DNA of 64,000 bases, from assembly GCA_965198825.1 (NCBI GenBank), contig CBDAQB010000003.1:1302001-1366000 (forward strand), read 5' to 3'. A program made the position numbers and the translations under genes. The notes under the pieces were generated by a model that saw only the letters and a program-made list of their open reading frames with translations, searched no databases and was not told the origin of the DNA. Positions 18,592-27,367 of the stretch are shown piece by piece. Source of the DNA: BOG-908 sp965198825 (GTDB taxonomy: Bacteria; Pseudomonadota; Alphaproteobacteria; Acetobacterales; Acetobacteraceae). Every line of letters starts with the position of its first letter. Position 1 is the stretch's first letter.

Positions 18592-19209
18592 ATGAGGTCA
18601 TCATCGCTTCTGCTTGCTGGCTTTGTCACTATTTTGGCCATGCCGGCCGCGGCAGATACGATCTCCTACACCTCATCCTTTAGTGGCGACGTCGATGTCG
18701 GCGCGTCAGCCTACGGCGAGCAGTTCGCCGGCAGTCTGGGAGTCCTGACCGGCATGAGCATTGCGGTTTCGGGGATGTACCTCCCGAATATTGTTGCAAA
18801 CATAGCAAACCCGGATCTCAATTCCACCCTTTACTACACAGGCAACGCTATCGGCACGGGGGAATTTAACATCGGCGTTGCAGGCGACTTCACTCTGATC
18901 AACGCAGGTCATCTCGTGGGCCCGCCTGAGGCTTTCAGCTTCTCGGAAAACCTGGATAATGCAAATCTCGCATTCTACACCTCGCCAGATCCCATCTTCG
19001 ATTACGGGTTCCTGGCCAACATCGATCTCTACTCCCGGCCGCTGAATGGAACATGGGGTAGCAGTGGCCAGTGGAGCGACAATTCCCTGTTCTTCGGCAA
19101 TATCGAAGTGACCTACACCTACACACCAGTGCCCGAGCCAGCGACCCTCGCCATCTTCGCAGCCTCCGTGTGTCTTTTTCCGCTCGCGAGAAAACGCGCC
19201 CGCTCTTAG
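18592..19209 (+). CDS. PEP-CTERM sorting domain protein
   Basis: A 205-residue secreted protein. It has a signal peptide (RSSSLLLAGFVTILAMPAAA, cut after AAA), a Ser/Asn/Gly-rich beta-type middle, and the C-terminal PEP-CTERM sorting signal: VPEPATLAIF, a short hydrophobic segment, then KRARS. PEP-CTERM proteins are processed by exosortases and are known to occur with exopolysaccharide genes, which fits the neighbouring cluster; no exosortase gene is in the window. The ATG at 18592 has GGGGG upstream; a GTG at 18580 is an alternative. Base composition is noticeably less GC-rich than the neighbours, which may mean recent acquisition. Confidence 0.85.
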   Translation: MRSSSLLLAGFVTILAMPAAADTISYTSSFSGDVDVGASAYGEQFAGSLGVLTGMSIAVSGMYLPNIVANIANPDLNSTLYYTGNAIGTGEFNIGVAGDFTLINAGHLVGPPEAFSFSENLDNANLAFYTSPDPIFDYGFLANIDLYSRPLNGTWGSSGQWSDNSLFFGNIEVTYTYTPVPEPATLAIFAASVCLFPLARKRARS

Positions 19210-19241
19210 CCAGAACGAGCCTACCGGCGTTCAGCACAGCC

Positions 19242-19397
19242 GTGTTCATCCGGAAAGTCGGCGTGGCGAGTCAGAGGCCGCAGGCCGGCCGGCGGTGATT
19301 TCTGAGCACCGGACCGGAGCGGCCTCTCTGGCCGTGAGGACCGGAGCGCAAGAAATCGCCGTCGGATGACCGTCACGCCGGCTTTACGGATGAACAC
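19242..19397. repeat. Family C inverted-repeat element (about 156 bp)
   Basis: The ends 19242-19265 and 19374-19397 are inverted copies that match at 22 of 24 positions (outermost GTGTTCATCCG against CGGATGAACAC). Inside, CGGTGATTTCT and AGAAATCGCCG extend the pairing, and GGCCTCTCTGGCC forms a central hairpin. It fills the gap between the PEP-CTERM gene and the DUF2252 gene; the DUF2252 stop codon and last few codons lie in the right arm. A fragment sharing CGTCGGATGACCGTCAC occurs at 58697. Confidence 0.85.
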
Positions 19398-20577
19398 CGC
19401 CGCTCCACCGCCTACAATGCTCTAAGTAGGCTTTCTCGTGCAAAGCCACGAGTTCGACCACGCTGCGCCATAGCCATGATGGCGCATCCAGCGATTTCGT
19501 CCGGCTCTTGCCCAACTCTGACAACCACCCCTTGCGCGCCTGTTTGTCGAGTTGCGCGGCATGGGCAGCACCCACGACATGCGCAAGATACCCGGAAACT
19601 TCAATCGCCTCCTCGCGCGTCAAAGTCTCGAGGTCGATCTTCAAATCCTGCGGCAGCAACTCGCGTACGAACACCGCACGGTCCAGCAGGCGACCAGCCA
19701 CCATGCGCTTTCCCAAATGCGGCGACAAATGCTGTGCCCCTTCGAGAACCCGCTCCGCATTGTCGCGCGGCATCTCCGCGGTATCGCTTCGCGGGGCCGC
19801 CGGAGCGATCGCTTCCTTCACATCCATGAGGCAATGGCGCTCGGACTTGCCCGTGCCGACCGCAACCAGAACCGCGACACGCAATCGCCCCAGCGAACTG
19901 CACCCCTTTCGCCAATAGGCCGCATCCAGCACACGCACCGGCGCATCGTTCTCGCGTGACCGGAGTGCCGTCGCCAGCCGCACAAGCTCGGCCTGCTTGA
20001 ACAGCGCCTCGGTCGCCTCACGCTCCTCATGCGTCAGCGGCCAGAACCGCTTGCCCAGGGGAATGACCGGCTTCGTGCCCTCGATCCGCTCATCGGCGAG
20101 GTGCCGCCAGGAGCGTCCCGCAGCCTGCCGCATCACCTCCCTGACGATCTTCGGCATCTCGCCGTTGGAGCGGGGAGCCGCAAACGCCCCCTCATAGCCC
20201 TCGACCATCCGCTCCATCATGCGCGCCGTGGTCACTCCAGGCAGGTCGGAACCCCGCGCCGCCATGGCCAGCGAAAGCCCAAGTCGCACCAGGTCATGCG
20301 CGGGATTGCCCATCACCGTCTGGTCGAGATCGCGTATCTGGATCGCCAGGGCCCCATCCGCACTGGCGACCGGCCCCAGGTTCCCGACATGGCAATCGCC
20401 GCAGATCCAGCTATCCGGCCCCTGCGGCAAACTGATCCGCCCGCATTCCTCCAGCCACTCATAGAAGCGGACAGTGCTGCCTCGAACATAAGCATGCGCG
20501 GAAGCCGCCATCTTCCGGTCACGCTCCGCCCGCAAGGCCTCCTGGCGGCCTTTTGGTTCAACCGTTTCCTTGTTCAT
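19384..20577 (-). CDS. DUF2252 family protein
   Basis: A 397-residue protein of the DUF2252 family, whose fold is distantly like aminoglycoside phosphotransferases. Visible motifs are ICGDCHVGNLGP, IRDLDQTVMGNPAHDLVRL and, later, LMDVKEAIAPA and AAQLDKQARKGWL. No activity has been firmly assigned to the family. The ATG at 20577 is used; the frame remains open into the adjacent family A repeat, which would add FFKKE-type residues that are not native. The stop and the last residues (GVHP) come from family C repeat sequence. It lies downstream of the lipoprotein gene on the same strand. Confidence 0.82.
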   Translation of the reverse strand: MNKETVEPKGRQEALRAERDRKMAASAHAYVRGSTVRFYEWLEECGRISLPQGPDSWICGDCHVGNLGPVASADGALAIQIRDLDQTVMGNPAHDLVRLGLSLAMAARGSDLPGVTTARMMERMVEGYEGAFAAPRSNGEMPKIVREVMRQAAGRSWRHLADERIEGTKPVIPLGKRFWPLTHEEREATEALFKQAELVRLATALRSRENDAPVRVLDAAYWRKGCSSLGRLRVAVLVAVGTGKSERHCLMDVKEAIAPAAPRSDTAEMPRDNAERVLEGAQHLSPHLGKRMVAGRLLDRAVFVRELLPQDLKIDLETLTREEAIEVSGYLAHVVGAAHAAQLDKQARKGWLSELGKSRTKSLDAPSWLWRSVVELVALHEKAYLEHCRRWSGGVHP

Positions 20578-20601
20578 GCGGAAGGACAGAAAGTAAGCGC
20601 G

Positions 20602-20711
20602 TTCTTTTTTGAAAAAAAGAACCAAAAAACTTTTGCGATGTGGGACCGAGATTGAGGGGAAGCCGAGCCTAAAGGCCCAAAAGTTTTTTGCTTCTTTTTT
20701 TCAAAAAAGAA
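20602..20711. repeat. Family A paired-arm repeat, copy 4
   Basis: A full copy with arms TTCTTTTTTGAAAAAAAGAA / CCAAAAAACTTTTGCG and AAAAGTTTTTTGC / TTCTTTTTTTCAAAAAAGAA, with core phrase TGTGGGACCGAGATTGAGG. It lies between the stop of the DUF3833-like lipoprotein gene and the start of the DUF2252 gene, both on the minus strand. Confidence 0.95.
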
Positions 20712-20729
20712 GACCTTGCCTTCCTCCAT

Positions 20730-21254
20730 CTACTTCTGCTCTTCGAACTGCTCCGAAACCTCCGCCAGAATCACATCGATCTTTCGAATAGTCGTCCGGT
20801 TCATCATCGTGCCGTTATCCATCAAATACATCCACTGATCGAAGGTGACATTGAACAGCGGATTACCAGGTTTGGTGGCGATCACGAATCGCCAGTGGAA
20901 CACGCGCCCGGCCGACGTGCCGTGCGCCTCGCCCACCATGTCGTTTGCGGTGGCGATATAAACCTGTCCTTCCTTCCGCAGGTGCCAGTCGCGATGCTGG
21001 ACCGTCCCATCGCCGAGCGTGATGGTCTGCACCATGTGCAGGCCGGTGGCGTCGGGTGTGCCTGTGCAGTCAGTGACCACCGTGTCGATCGGCGCGCCGG
21101 CGCGGTTCTCCACCACCCCCCAACTGGTCTTGTGCCCGGTCCAGAAGGCGATCGGGTCGAACGCAGGGACGCTCCCGGCGAAATGCTGGATGGGCAAGGG
21201 TTTGGAGCAGCCGGCCAGAACGGCCGCCAGCAGCAGCGGTGCCGCGATACGCAT
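20730..21254 (-). CDS. DUF3833-like lipoprotein
   Basis: A 174-residue predicted lipoprotein. The start MRIAAPLLLAAVLAGC is a signal peptide with a lipobox (LAGC), so the mature protein should begin at a lipidated Cys16. The rest resembles DUF3833 proteins: FDPIAFWTGHKTSWGVVENR, LHMVQTITLGDGTVQHRDW, DWHLRKEG and DQWMYLMDNGTMMNR. The function of the family is unknown. GGAGG lies 9 bp before the ATG. The frame is open up to 21641, but that part is antisense to uvrD. It is divergent from uvrD (81 bp between starts) and followed by a family A repeat. Confidence 0.85.
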   Translation of the reverse strand: MRIAAPLLLAAVLAGCSKPLPIQHFAGSVPAFDPIAFWTGHKTSWGVVENRAGAPIDTVVTDCTGTPDATGLHMVQTITLGDGTVQHRDWHLRKEGQVYIATANDMVGEAHGTSAGRVFHWRFVIATKPGNPLFNVTFDQWMYLMDNGTMMNRTTIRKIDVILAEVSEQFEEQK

Positions 21255-21335
21255 GGTGAACAAACCTCCAGGGGCGGGGTTCCGGCGCGGATTGCGACGG
21301 CCTATATCGGCATCTGCAGAAAGCCGACCGGGTGA

Positions 21336-23519
21336 ATGACCGACTATCTTGCCAAGCTCAACGAGGAACAACGCCGCGCGGTCGAGACGGTTGACGGGCC
21401 TCTCCTGGTGCTCGCCGGCGCCGGCACGGGCAAGACGCGCGTCCTCACCACCCGCTTCGCCCACATCCTTCTGACCGGCCGCGCCTCGCCCGGCCAGGTG
21501 CTGGCCGTGACCTTCACCAACAAGGCGGCCCGCGAGATGCGGGAAAGGGTAGGGGCCTTGCTCGGCCGCCCGGCCGAAGGCCTCTGGCTCGGCACCTTCC
21601 ACGCCTTGTGCGCCCGCATGCTGCGCCGCCACGCCGAGCACGTGGGCCTCACCTCAAGCTTCTCCATCCTCGACACGGACGACCAGCAGCGCCTGCTGAA
21701 ACAGGTGATGGAGGCCATGCGCATAGACACCAAGCGCTGGGCACTGCCTGCCGTGATGTCGCTCCTGCAGCGCTGGAAGGACCGCGGCCAGACGCCGGAC
21801 CGCGTCTCGGCAGCCGACGCCGGCGACTTCGCAGGCGGCCGCGCCGTTGAAATCTACAGCGCTTACCAGGCACGATTGCGCACGCTGAACGCTACCGATT
21901 TCGGCGACCTCATGCTGCACATGACGGAGATCATGCGCGCGCACCCCGACGTGCTCGCCCAATATCACCGTATCTTCCGCTACATCCTGGTTGACGAATA
22001 CCAGGACACCAACGTGGTGCAGTATCTCTGGCTACGTCTCCTGGCGCAGCAATCGCAGAACATCTGCTGCGTCGGCGACGACGACCAGTCGATCTATTCC
22101 TGGCGCGGCGCGGAAGTCGAAAACATCCTGCGTTTCGAGAAGGATTTCGCCGACGCCCGCATCGTCCGCCTCGAGGCGAACTACCGCTCCACCACGCCGA
22201 TCCTCGGCGCCGCCTCCGCGCTGATCGCCAACAACGAAGGCCGGCTCGGCAAAACACTGCGCTCTGGCCGCAACGATGCCGACGGCGAACGCGTGAGCGT
22301 CGTCAGCCTGTGGGACTCGGACGAGGAGGCCCGCATGGTCGGCGACCGCGTCGAGAGCTACCACCGCAACGGCGACAAGCTCGCCGACATGGCCATCCTG
22401 GTACGCGCCGGCTTCCAGACCCGCTCCTTCGAAGAGCGCATGATCACGCTTGGCCTTCCCTACCGCGTCGTCGGCGGCCTGCGCTTCTACGAGCGCGCCG
22501 AAATCCGCGACGCCATCGCCTATATGCGCGTGCTCAACCAGCCGGCCGACGATCTCGCCTTCGAGCGTATCGTGAACGTGCCCCGCCGCGGCGTCGGCGA
22601 CGTCGCCCTGCGCGCCATGCACGAAGCCTCGCGCAGCCGCGCCGTGCCGTTCACCATGGCCGCCGGCCAGCTCATCGCCGAAGGCGCCATCAAAGGCAAG
22701 CCGCGCGATTCAGTCCGCGAGCTGCTGGCGAATTTCGAACGCTGGCGCGAGATGCTGCCACGCGAAGGCCATGTCGTGACGCTCGCCACCTTGCTGGACG
22801 AAAGCGGCTACACCGCCATGTGGCGCGCCGACAAATCCGTGGAAGCCCCAGGAAGGCTCGAGAACCTCAAGGAGCTCGTGCGCGCCATGGCGGACTTCGA
22901 AACACTCGCCGGCTTTCTCGATCACGTGGCGCTCGTCATGGAAAACGAAGAGCAGGCCGAAGCCGACCGCATCAGCATGATGACCATGCACGCCGCCAAA
23001 GGCCTTGAGTTCGACACGGTTTTTCTCCCCGGCTGGGAAGAGGGCGTGTTCCCAAGCCAGCGCTCCATGGACGAGAACGGCAACAAGGGTTTGGAGGAGG
23101 AGCGCCGTCTCGCTTATGTCGGCCTCACGCGCGCAAAAAAGCGTGCCATCGTCAGCTACGCCGCAAACCGCCGCATTTACGCCAACTGGCAAAGCAGCAT
23201 TCCCAGCCGCTTCGTCGAGGAACTACCCGAAGAACATGTCGAGCGCGCCGGTTCCGCTGCCCTCGCACGCGATGCACGCATGCTGGCGCCTAGCCTTTTC
23301 AGCAATGGCCCCCTCATGGCGCGCCGGCAGCGCACGCCCGAAGCCTGGGAACAGCCTGGCCGCCCCGCGCAAACCGAGGCGTTCGACATCGGCCAGCGCG
23401 TGTTCCACGAGAAATTCGGCTACGGCATCGTGACCTCCGCCGACGACGACCGCCTCGACATCGATTTCGAGAAAGCAGGACAGAAACGGGTGCTGGACCG
23501 GTTCGTGGCGCGCGCATGA
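21336..23519 (+). CDS. uvrD: ATP-dependent DNA helicase UvrD/PcrA
   Basis: A 727-residue superfamily 1A 3'-5' helicase for nucleotide excision and mismatch repair and for clearing replication or transcription blocks. Motifs: LNEEQRRAVE (Q motif), AGAGTGKT at about 27-34, FTNKAAREMRERV (Ia), VDEYQDTN (II), VGDDDQSIYSWRGA (III), and in the second domain TMHAAKGLEFD (V) and EERRLAYVGLTRA (VI). The last 45 residues (FDIGQRVFHEKFGYGIV...) match the PcrA-type C-terminal Tudor-like module that contacts RNA polymerase in relatives. Its TGA overlaps the ATG of prmA (ATGA at 23516-23519). Confidence 0.97.
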   Translation: MTDYLAKLNEEQRRAVETVDGPLLVLAGAGTGKTRVLTTRFAHILLTGRASPGQVLAVTFTNKAAREMRERVGALLGRPAEGLWLGTFHALCARMLRRHAEHVGLTSSFSILDTDDQQRLLKQVMEAMRIDTKRWALPAVMSLLQRWKDRGQTPDRVSAADAGDFAGGRAVEIYSAYQARLRTLNATDFGDLMLHMTEIMRAHPDVLAQYHRIFRYILVDEYQDTNVVQYLWLRLLAQQSQNICCVGDDDQSIYSWRGAEVENILRFEKDFADARIVRLEANYRSTTPILGAASALIANNEGRLGKTLRSGRNDADGERVSVVSLWDSDEEARMVGDRVESYHRNGDKLADMAILVRAGFQTRSFEERMITLGLPYRVVGGLRFYERAEIRDAIAYMRVLNQPADDLAFERIVNVPRRGVGDVALRAMHEASRSRAVPFTMAAGQLIAEGAIKGKPRDSVRELLANFERWREMLPREGHVVTLATLLDESGYTAMWRADKSVEAPGRLENLKELVRAMADFETLAGFLDHVALVMENEEQAEADRISMMTMHAAKGLEFDTVFLPGWEEGVFPSQRSMDENGNKGLEEERRLAYVGLTRAKKRAIVSYAANRRIYANWQSSIPSRFVEELPEEHVERAGSAALARDARMLAPSLFSNGPLMARRQRTPEAWEQPGRPAQTEAFDIGQRVFHEKFGYGIVTSADDDRLDIDFEKAGQKRVLDRFVARA

Positions 23520-24397
23520 AGCGTCACGCGACGGCGCTCGAGACCGTTTCCGTCATCGTCCCCGAAGATGCCGTCGCCGCCTACGAAAACGCCATGAGCC
23601 AGGCCTGCAGCACGGTCGGCCTCTTCGTTGTCGACGAACGCGCAAAGACCTGGCGTGTCGAAGGCGTGAAAGCCATCGGCGAAGACGATGCAGCCCTGGC
23701 AAGCGGCCTCGCCATGGCGTCTTTCAGCACCGGCATCGACGCCACCCTCTTGCGCGAAGCCACGGAAGCCGACGGCTGGCTGGCCCGCGTTTACGAAGCC
23801 TTCCCCGAGCAGCACATCGGCAAACGCTTCGCCATACGCGGCACCCACCTCGACGGCCGCCGCGCATCCGGCCGCGTGACACTCACAGTCGATGCAGGGT
23901 TGGCCTTCGGCTCAGGTGAACACGGATCCACACGCGGCTGCCTGCGTGCTTTGGAAGCGATCGCGTATCGCCGCCCGAAGCGCATCCTGGATCTCGGCTG
24001 CGGTTCCGGTATTCTCGCGATGGCAGCGGCATCTTTGCTCGGCCGGCGCGTGCTTGCGGCCGACAATGATCCCTGGTCGGTGCGCACAACCCGCCGCAAC
24101 GCCGCACAGAACCGCATCGGCCCCAGCATCGCAGCCCGCCTCAGCAACGGCTGGTCCGCGCCTTCCGTTCGGCAAGGCGGCCCCTACGATCTGGTGCTCG
24201 CGAATATCCTCGCACGCCCGCTGTGCCTCATGGCGCACGACCTCGCCGCTCATCTGGCGCCGAACGCCACGGTGATTCTCGCAGGCCTGCTCTCGAGCCA
24301 GCTCCCCATGGTGCTGGCAGCGCATCGCCGCTGCGGCCTTCGACTAGAACGGCATTTGCAGGAAGGAGCATGGACAACGATGGTGCTCAGATCATGA
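23516..24397 (+). CDS. prmA: Ribosomal protein L11 methyltransferase
   Basis: PrmA trimethylates ribosomal protein L11, using S-adenosylmethionine. The 293-residue protein has a small N-terminal substrate-binding domain and a Rossmann methyltransferase domain. Key motifs are LAFGSGEHGSTRGCL, DLGCGSGILAMAAA (SAM loop), LAADNDPWSV and DLVLANILARPL, the last being the NPPY-like element of this family. It overlaps uvrD by ATGA at its start and the aminopeptidase gene by ATGA at its end, so three genes are probably translated as one run. Confidence 0.94.
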   Translation: MKRHATALETVSVIVPEDAVAAYENAMSQACSTVGLFVVDERAKTWRVEGVKAIGEDDAALASGLAMASFSTGIDATLLREATEADGWLARVYEAFPEQHIGKRFAIRGTHLDGRRASGRVTLTVDAGLAFGSGEHGSTRGCLRALEAIAYRRPKRILDLGCGSGILAMAAASLLGRRVLAADNDPWSVRTTRRNAAQNRIGPSIAARLSNGWSAPSVRQGGPYDLVLANILARPLCLMAHDLAAHLAPNATVILAGLLSSQLPMVLAAHRRCGLRLERHLQEGAWTTMVLRS

Positions 24398-26163
24398 CAC
24401 AGGCAGAAAAACTCGCCTCCGTGCGCGAAAAACTTCAGGAGCAGGGCCTCGCCGCCTTCCTCGTCCCCCGCTCGGACGAGCATCTCGGCGAATACGTCCC
24501 ACCCTCGGCCGAGCGCCTCGCCTGGCTCACCGGCTTTACGGGCAGCGCAGGCCTTGCCGCCGTTCTTCCCGCAAGAGCCGCAGTCTGGAGCGACGGCCGC
24601 TATGTCCTCCAGCTCGATCGGGAAACCGACGGGAGTCTTTGGGAACGGCTTCACCTCACCGAGCAGCCACCCCCAGCCTGGCTCGCCGAAGCGGCAGGCG
24701 AGGGCGCCAAGGTTGGCTACGACCCCTGGCTGATGAGCGAGGACGCCGTGGCCCAATTCACCGCCGCCGGCCTCTCGATGGTTCCCGTCGCCACGAATCT
24801 CGTCGATGCAGCCTGGAAAGATCGTCCAGCCCCTCCTTCCGGGCAGGTCTCCATACACGCCTTGGCCCTGGCCGGCGTGCCGTCTGACGAGAAACGCGAG
24901 CGCGTAGGCCGCGAATTGTCGAAGGCGAAGCAGGACGTCGCCGTCCTGACCGACCCAGCGTCCATCGCGTGGCTTCTCAACATCCGCGGGCAGGATGTCG
25001 ATTTCACGCCCTTCGCACTGGGCTTTGCCCTCTTGCACGCAGACGGCGGCGTCGAACTCTTCATGTCTCCGGAGAAGATATCGCCCGACACACGCGCCCA
25101 ACTCGGCAACGCGGTCGCCGTATCGCCGCGCGAAGCACTGCCCGGCGCACTCGCTAAACTGAAAGACCGCCGCGTACGTCTCGACCAGGCAGGCTCCTCC
25201 GCCTGGTTCGCCCAACGCTTGCGCGAAGCAGGCGCCACGATCGTTTCAGGCCAGGACCCGTGCCTTCTGCCCAAGGCCTGCAAGTCGGAAGCCGAACAGC
25301 AGGGCGCACGCGCCGCCCAAAAGCGCGATGCCGTCGCCCTCTGCCGCTTCCTCTTCTGGCTCACCGAAGCCGCGGGGCACGAGACCGAACTCTCCGCCGG
25401 CGCCAAACTCTTGGCGCTGCGTCAGGAAGTCGAAGGATTCGCCGGTGAAAGCTTCGCTGCCATCACCGGCGCAGGCGAGCACGGCGCCATCATCCATTAT
25501 CGCGCCACGCCCGAAACCAACCGCCCGATCAACCCGAACGAAGTGTTTCTCATAGACAGCGGCGGCCAATACCCCGACGGCACCACGGACGTCACCCGCA
25601 CCATCTGGACCGGCCCCGAAGCCCCGCCCGCAGACTTGCGCGACCAGTTCACGAGGATTCTCAAAGGCCACATCGCCATCGCCACGCTGGTCTTCCCGGA
25701 AAAGATCGCCGGCGTGCAGATCGACGCCCTGGCGCGCCAATTCCTCTGGAACGTCGGCCTGAACTACGATCACGGCACCGGCCACGGCGTAGGCAGCTTC
25801 CTCTCGGTTCACGAGGGCCCGGTCTCGATCTCCCCGCACCTTCGTCCGGCCACGCTCGCCGAAGGCATGATCGTCTCGAACGAGCCAGGCTATTACCGCG
25901 TCGGCCACTACGGCATCCGCCTGGAAAACCTCCTCCTGGTGCAAAAAGCCAACTTCGAAAGTGAAAAGCCCTTCTTCGCCTTCGAGACGCTGACGCTAGC
26001 TCCCTTCGAGCGCCGCCTGATAGAAACCAACCTGCTGACCACGCAGGAACGCGACTGGATCGACCGCTACCACGCACGCGTGCTCGAGGAGGTCGGCCCG
26101 AACCTTCCCGAAGACGCCCTGCATTGGCTGCAACGCGCCTGCGCACCACTAGGAAGTTCGTAA
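24394..26163 (+). CDS. pepP: Xaa-Pro aminopeptidase (M24B)
   Basis: A 589-residue metallopeptidase that removes the N-terminal residue preceding proline. It has two N-terminal creatinase-like domains (first: FLVPRSDEHLGEY, WLTGFTGSAG) and a C-terminal pita-bread catalytic domain. The dinuclear metal ligands are visible: Asp388 and Asp399 in DSGGQYPDGTTDVTRT, His464 in HGTGHGVGSF, Glu497 in SNEPGYY and Glu511 in IRLENLLL. The length fits the long M24B type. The chosen ATG overlaps the prmA stop; an ATG 24 bp earlier is possible. The thioesterase gene follows directly after the TAA. Confidence 0.93.
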   Translation: MTQAEKLASVREKLQEQGLAAFLVPRSDEHLGEYVPPSAERLAWLTGFTGSAGLAAVLPARAAVWSDGRYVLQLDRETDGSLWERLHLTEQPPPAWLAEAAGEGAKVGYDPWLMSEDAVAQFTAAGLSMVPVATNLVDAAWKDRPAPPSGQVSIHALALAGVPSDEKRERVGRELSKAKQDVAVLTDPASIAWLLNIRGQDVDFTPFALGFALLHADGGVELFMSPEKISPDTRAQLGNAVAVSPREALPGALAKLKDRRVRLDQAGSSAWFAQRLREAGATIVSGQDPCLLPKACKSEAEQQGARAAQKRDAVALCRFLFWLTEAAGHETELSAGAKLLALRQEVEGFAGESFAAITGAGEHGAIIHYRATPETNRPINPNEVFLIDSGGQYPDGTTDVTRTIWTGPEAPPADLRDQFTRILKGHIAIATLVFPEKIAGVQIDALARQFLWNVGLNYDHGTGHGVGSFLSVHEGPVSISPHLRPATLAEGMIVSNEPGYYRVGHYGIRLENLLLVQKANFESEKPFFAFETLTLAPFERRLIETNLLTTQERDWIDRYHARVLEEVGPNLPEDALHWLQRACAPLGSS

Positions 26164-26595
26164 TTGGATCAGGCCGCCCTCACATCACGCGAATTCTTCC
26201 AATTCTGGCATAGCGAAAAAGTCCGCTTCTCCGACACGGACATGATAGGCCACGTCAACAACGTGGCCTACGCTGCCTACATGGAAAGCGGCCGCGTCGC
26301 CTACACGCATAGCGGCGTCATTCAAGGCCTCGCCCCCGCGCTCCTTCTCGTCATGGCCCGCATCGAACTCGACTACCGCGCCGAACTCCACTGGCCCGCC
26401 GAAATCGACATCGGCTCACGGCTTCTGCGCATAGGCAAAAGCTCCTTCGCCATCGGAAGCGCCGTTTTCCACGGCAACACCTGCAACGCCACCTCGATCA
26501 CCACGCTGGTCGTCATTGACCGCAAAACCCGCCAATCCACGCCTCTGCCTGAGAACGTGCGGGCCATCATGGAAAAACACCTTTCTGCCGACTAG
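26164..26595 (+). CDS. 4-hydroxybenzoyl-CoA thioesterase-like (hotdog) protein
   Basis: A 143-residue hotdog-fold acyl-CoA thioesterase-like protein. VRFSDTDMIGHVNNVAYAAY holds the catalytic-type Asp and the His-Asn-Asn helix of the 4HBT family; RIELDYRAELHWPAEIDI follows as usual. The start is a TTG immediately after the pepP TAA; no ATG occurs before the conserved Asp region, so TTG is required. Substrate is unknown. It ends the uvrD-prmA-pepP run and converges with the LOV gene, with a family A repeat between. Confidence 0.88.
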   Translation: MDQAALTSREFFQFWHSEKVRFSDTDMIGHVNNVAYAAYMESGRVAYTHSGVIQGLAPALLLVMARIELDYRAELHWPAEIDIGSRLLRIGKSSFAIGSAVFHGNTCNATSITTLVVIDRKTRQSTPLPENVRAIMEKHLSAD

Positions 26596-26619
26596 CAGGA
26601 GTGGAAGGGAGCAAGCGCG

Positions 26620-26728
26620 TTCTTTTTTGAAAAAAAGAACCAAAAAACTTTTGGGAGTTTGGGCCGGGCGTTCCCACGATCTCGGTCCCACATCGCAAAA
26701 GTTTTTTGCTTCTTTTTTCAAAAAAGAA
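26620..26728. repeat. Family A paired-arm repeat, copy 5
   Basis: A full copy with core in reverse orientation (CCACGATCTCGGTCCCACAT before the right arm). The core is identical to that of copy 7 at 36267 over about 36 bases, which means recent dispersal or gene conversion. It lies between the convergent ends of the thioesterase and LOV genes. Confidence 0.95.
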
Positions 26729-26740
26729 GTGCTTTCTTCC

Positions 26741-27316
26741 CTAAGGCGGCGACCATCCAGCAGGCGCCAACCTCGTCGTAATCTGATCGAGCCGCCGCGC
26801 CGCTTCGATCAGTGCCTCAAGTGCTCTCCCGGTAGGAGCATCATCCAGCAGCCCCAGCAGCATGGCATGAAACTCCATCTCCGCCGGTGCCGGCAGGTCT
26901 GCCTTTCCAAGGCTGTAGTCTGGAAGAGAGGCGGGCGGCCCTGCGGTAATATCGCGCTGATTGCCGAAATAATGCAGCAGCTCGCCGTCACGGGTGAACA
27001 CCGGCGATATGAACAACAGGTTCCAGAAGAGCGTGCCGTCACGGCGGTAGTTGACGATCCATTCGACGCAGCCACGCCGTTCGGCGATGCAGCGAGAGAT
27101 GCGCGACGGGGTTTGCGGATCGGTCTTCTCGCCTTGCAGGAACCGGCAATTGCGGCCGATGATGTCAGCGGTCGGGTAGCCGGTGAGGGTTTCGAACGCG
27201 GCGTTCACCCCGATCATCGGGTGGTCCTCGCGGTCCGGGGCGGTGAGCACCATCGGCTCTGTGCTTTGCATCATCGCCGCCAGAAGCGCGCGTGTGATGG
27301 GGTGTTGCTCGCTCAT
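26741..27316 (-). CDS. Short LOV-domain blue-light photoreceptor
   Basis: A 191-residue protein made of one LOV domain (about residues 15-125) and a 65-residue tail without a recognised output domain. The flavin-adduct motif is exact: GRNCRFLQG with photoactive Cys57. The flavin-contact residues Asn89 (WIVNYRRDG), Asn99 (FWNLLF) and Gln120 (HYFGNQRD) are kept, so FMN binding and a cysteinyl adduct in blue light are expected from known LOV chemistry. The tail has a helical, possibly dimerising part. GGAGAGG precedes the ATG. It follows ligA by 51 bp on the same strand and may be co-transcribed with recN-ligA. Confidence 0.92.
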   Translation of the reverse strand: MSEQHPITRALLAAMMQSTEPMVLTAPDREDHPMIGVNAAFETLTGYPTADIIGRNCRFLQGEKTDPQTPSRISRCIAERRGCVEWIVNYRRDGTLFWNLLFISPVFTRDGELLHYFGNQRDITAGPPASLPDYSLGKADLPAPAEMEFHAMLLGLLDDAPTGRALEALIEAARRLDQITTRLAPAGWSPP

Positions 27317-27367
27317 CCTGGCCCTCTCCGGGTTTGGCGAGGATGCGAGGCTTTATCAGCCGGCGTG

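Noticed and set aside
24223..24393. Longer N terminus for the Xaa-Pro aminopeptidase
   Set aside because: It overlaps prmA out of frame and adds Arg/Pro-rich residues with no family match.
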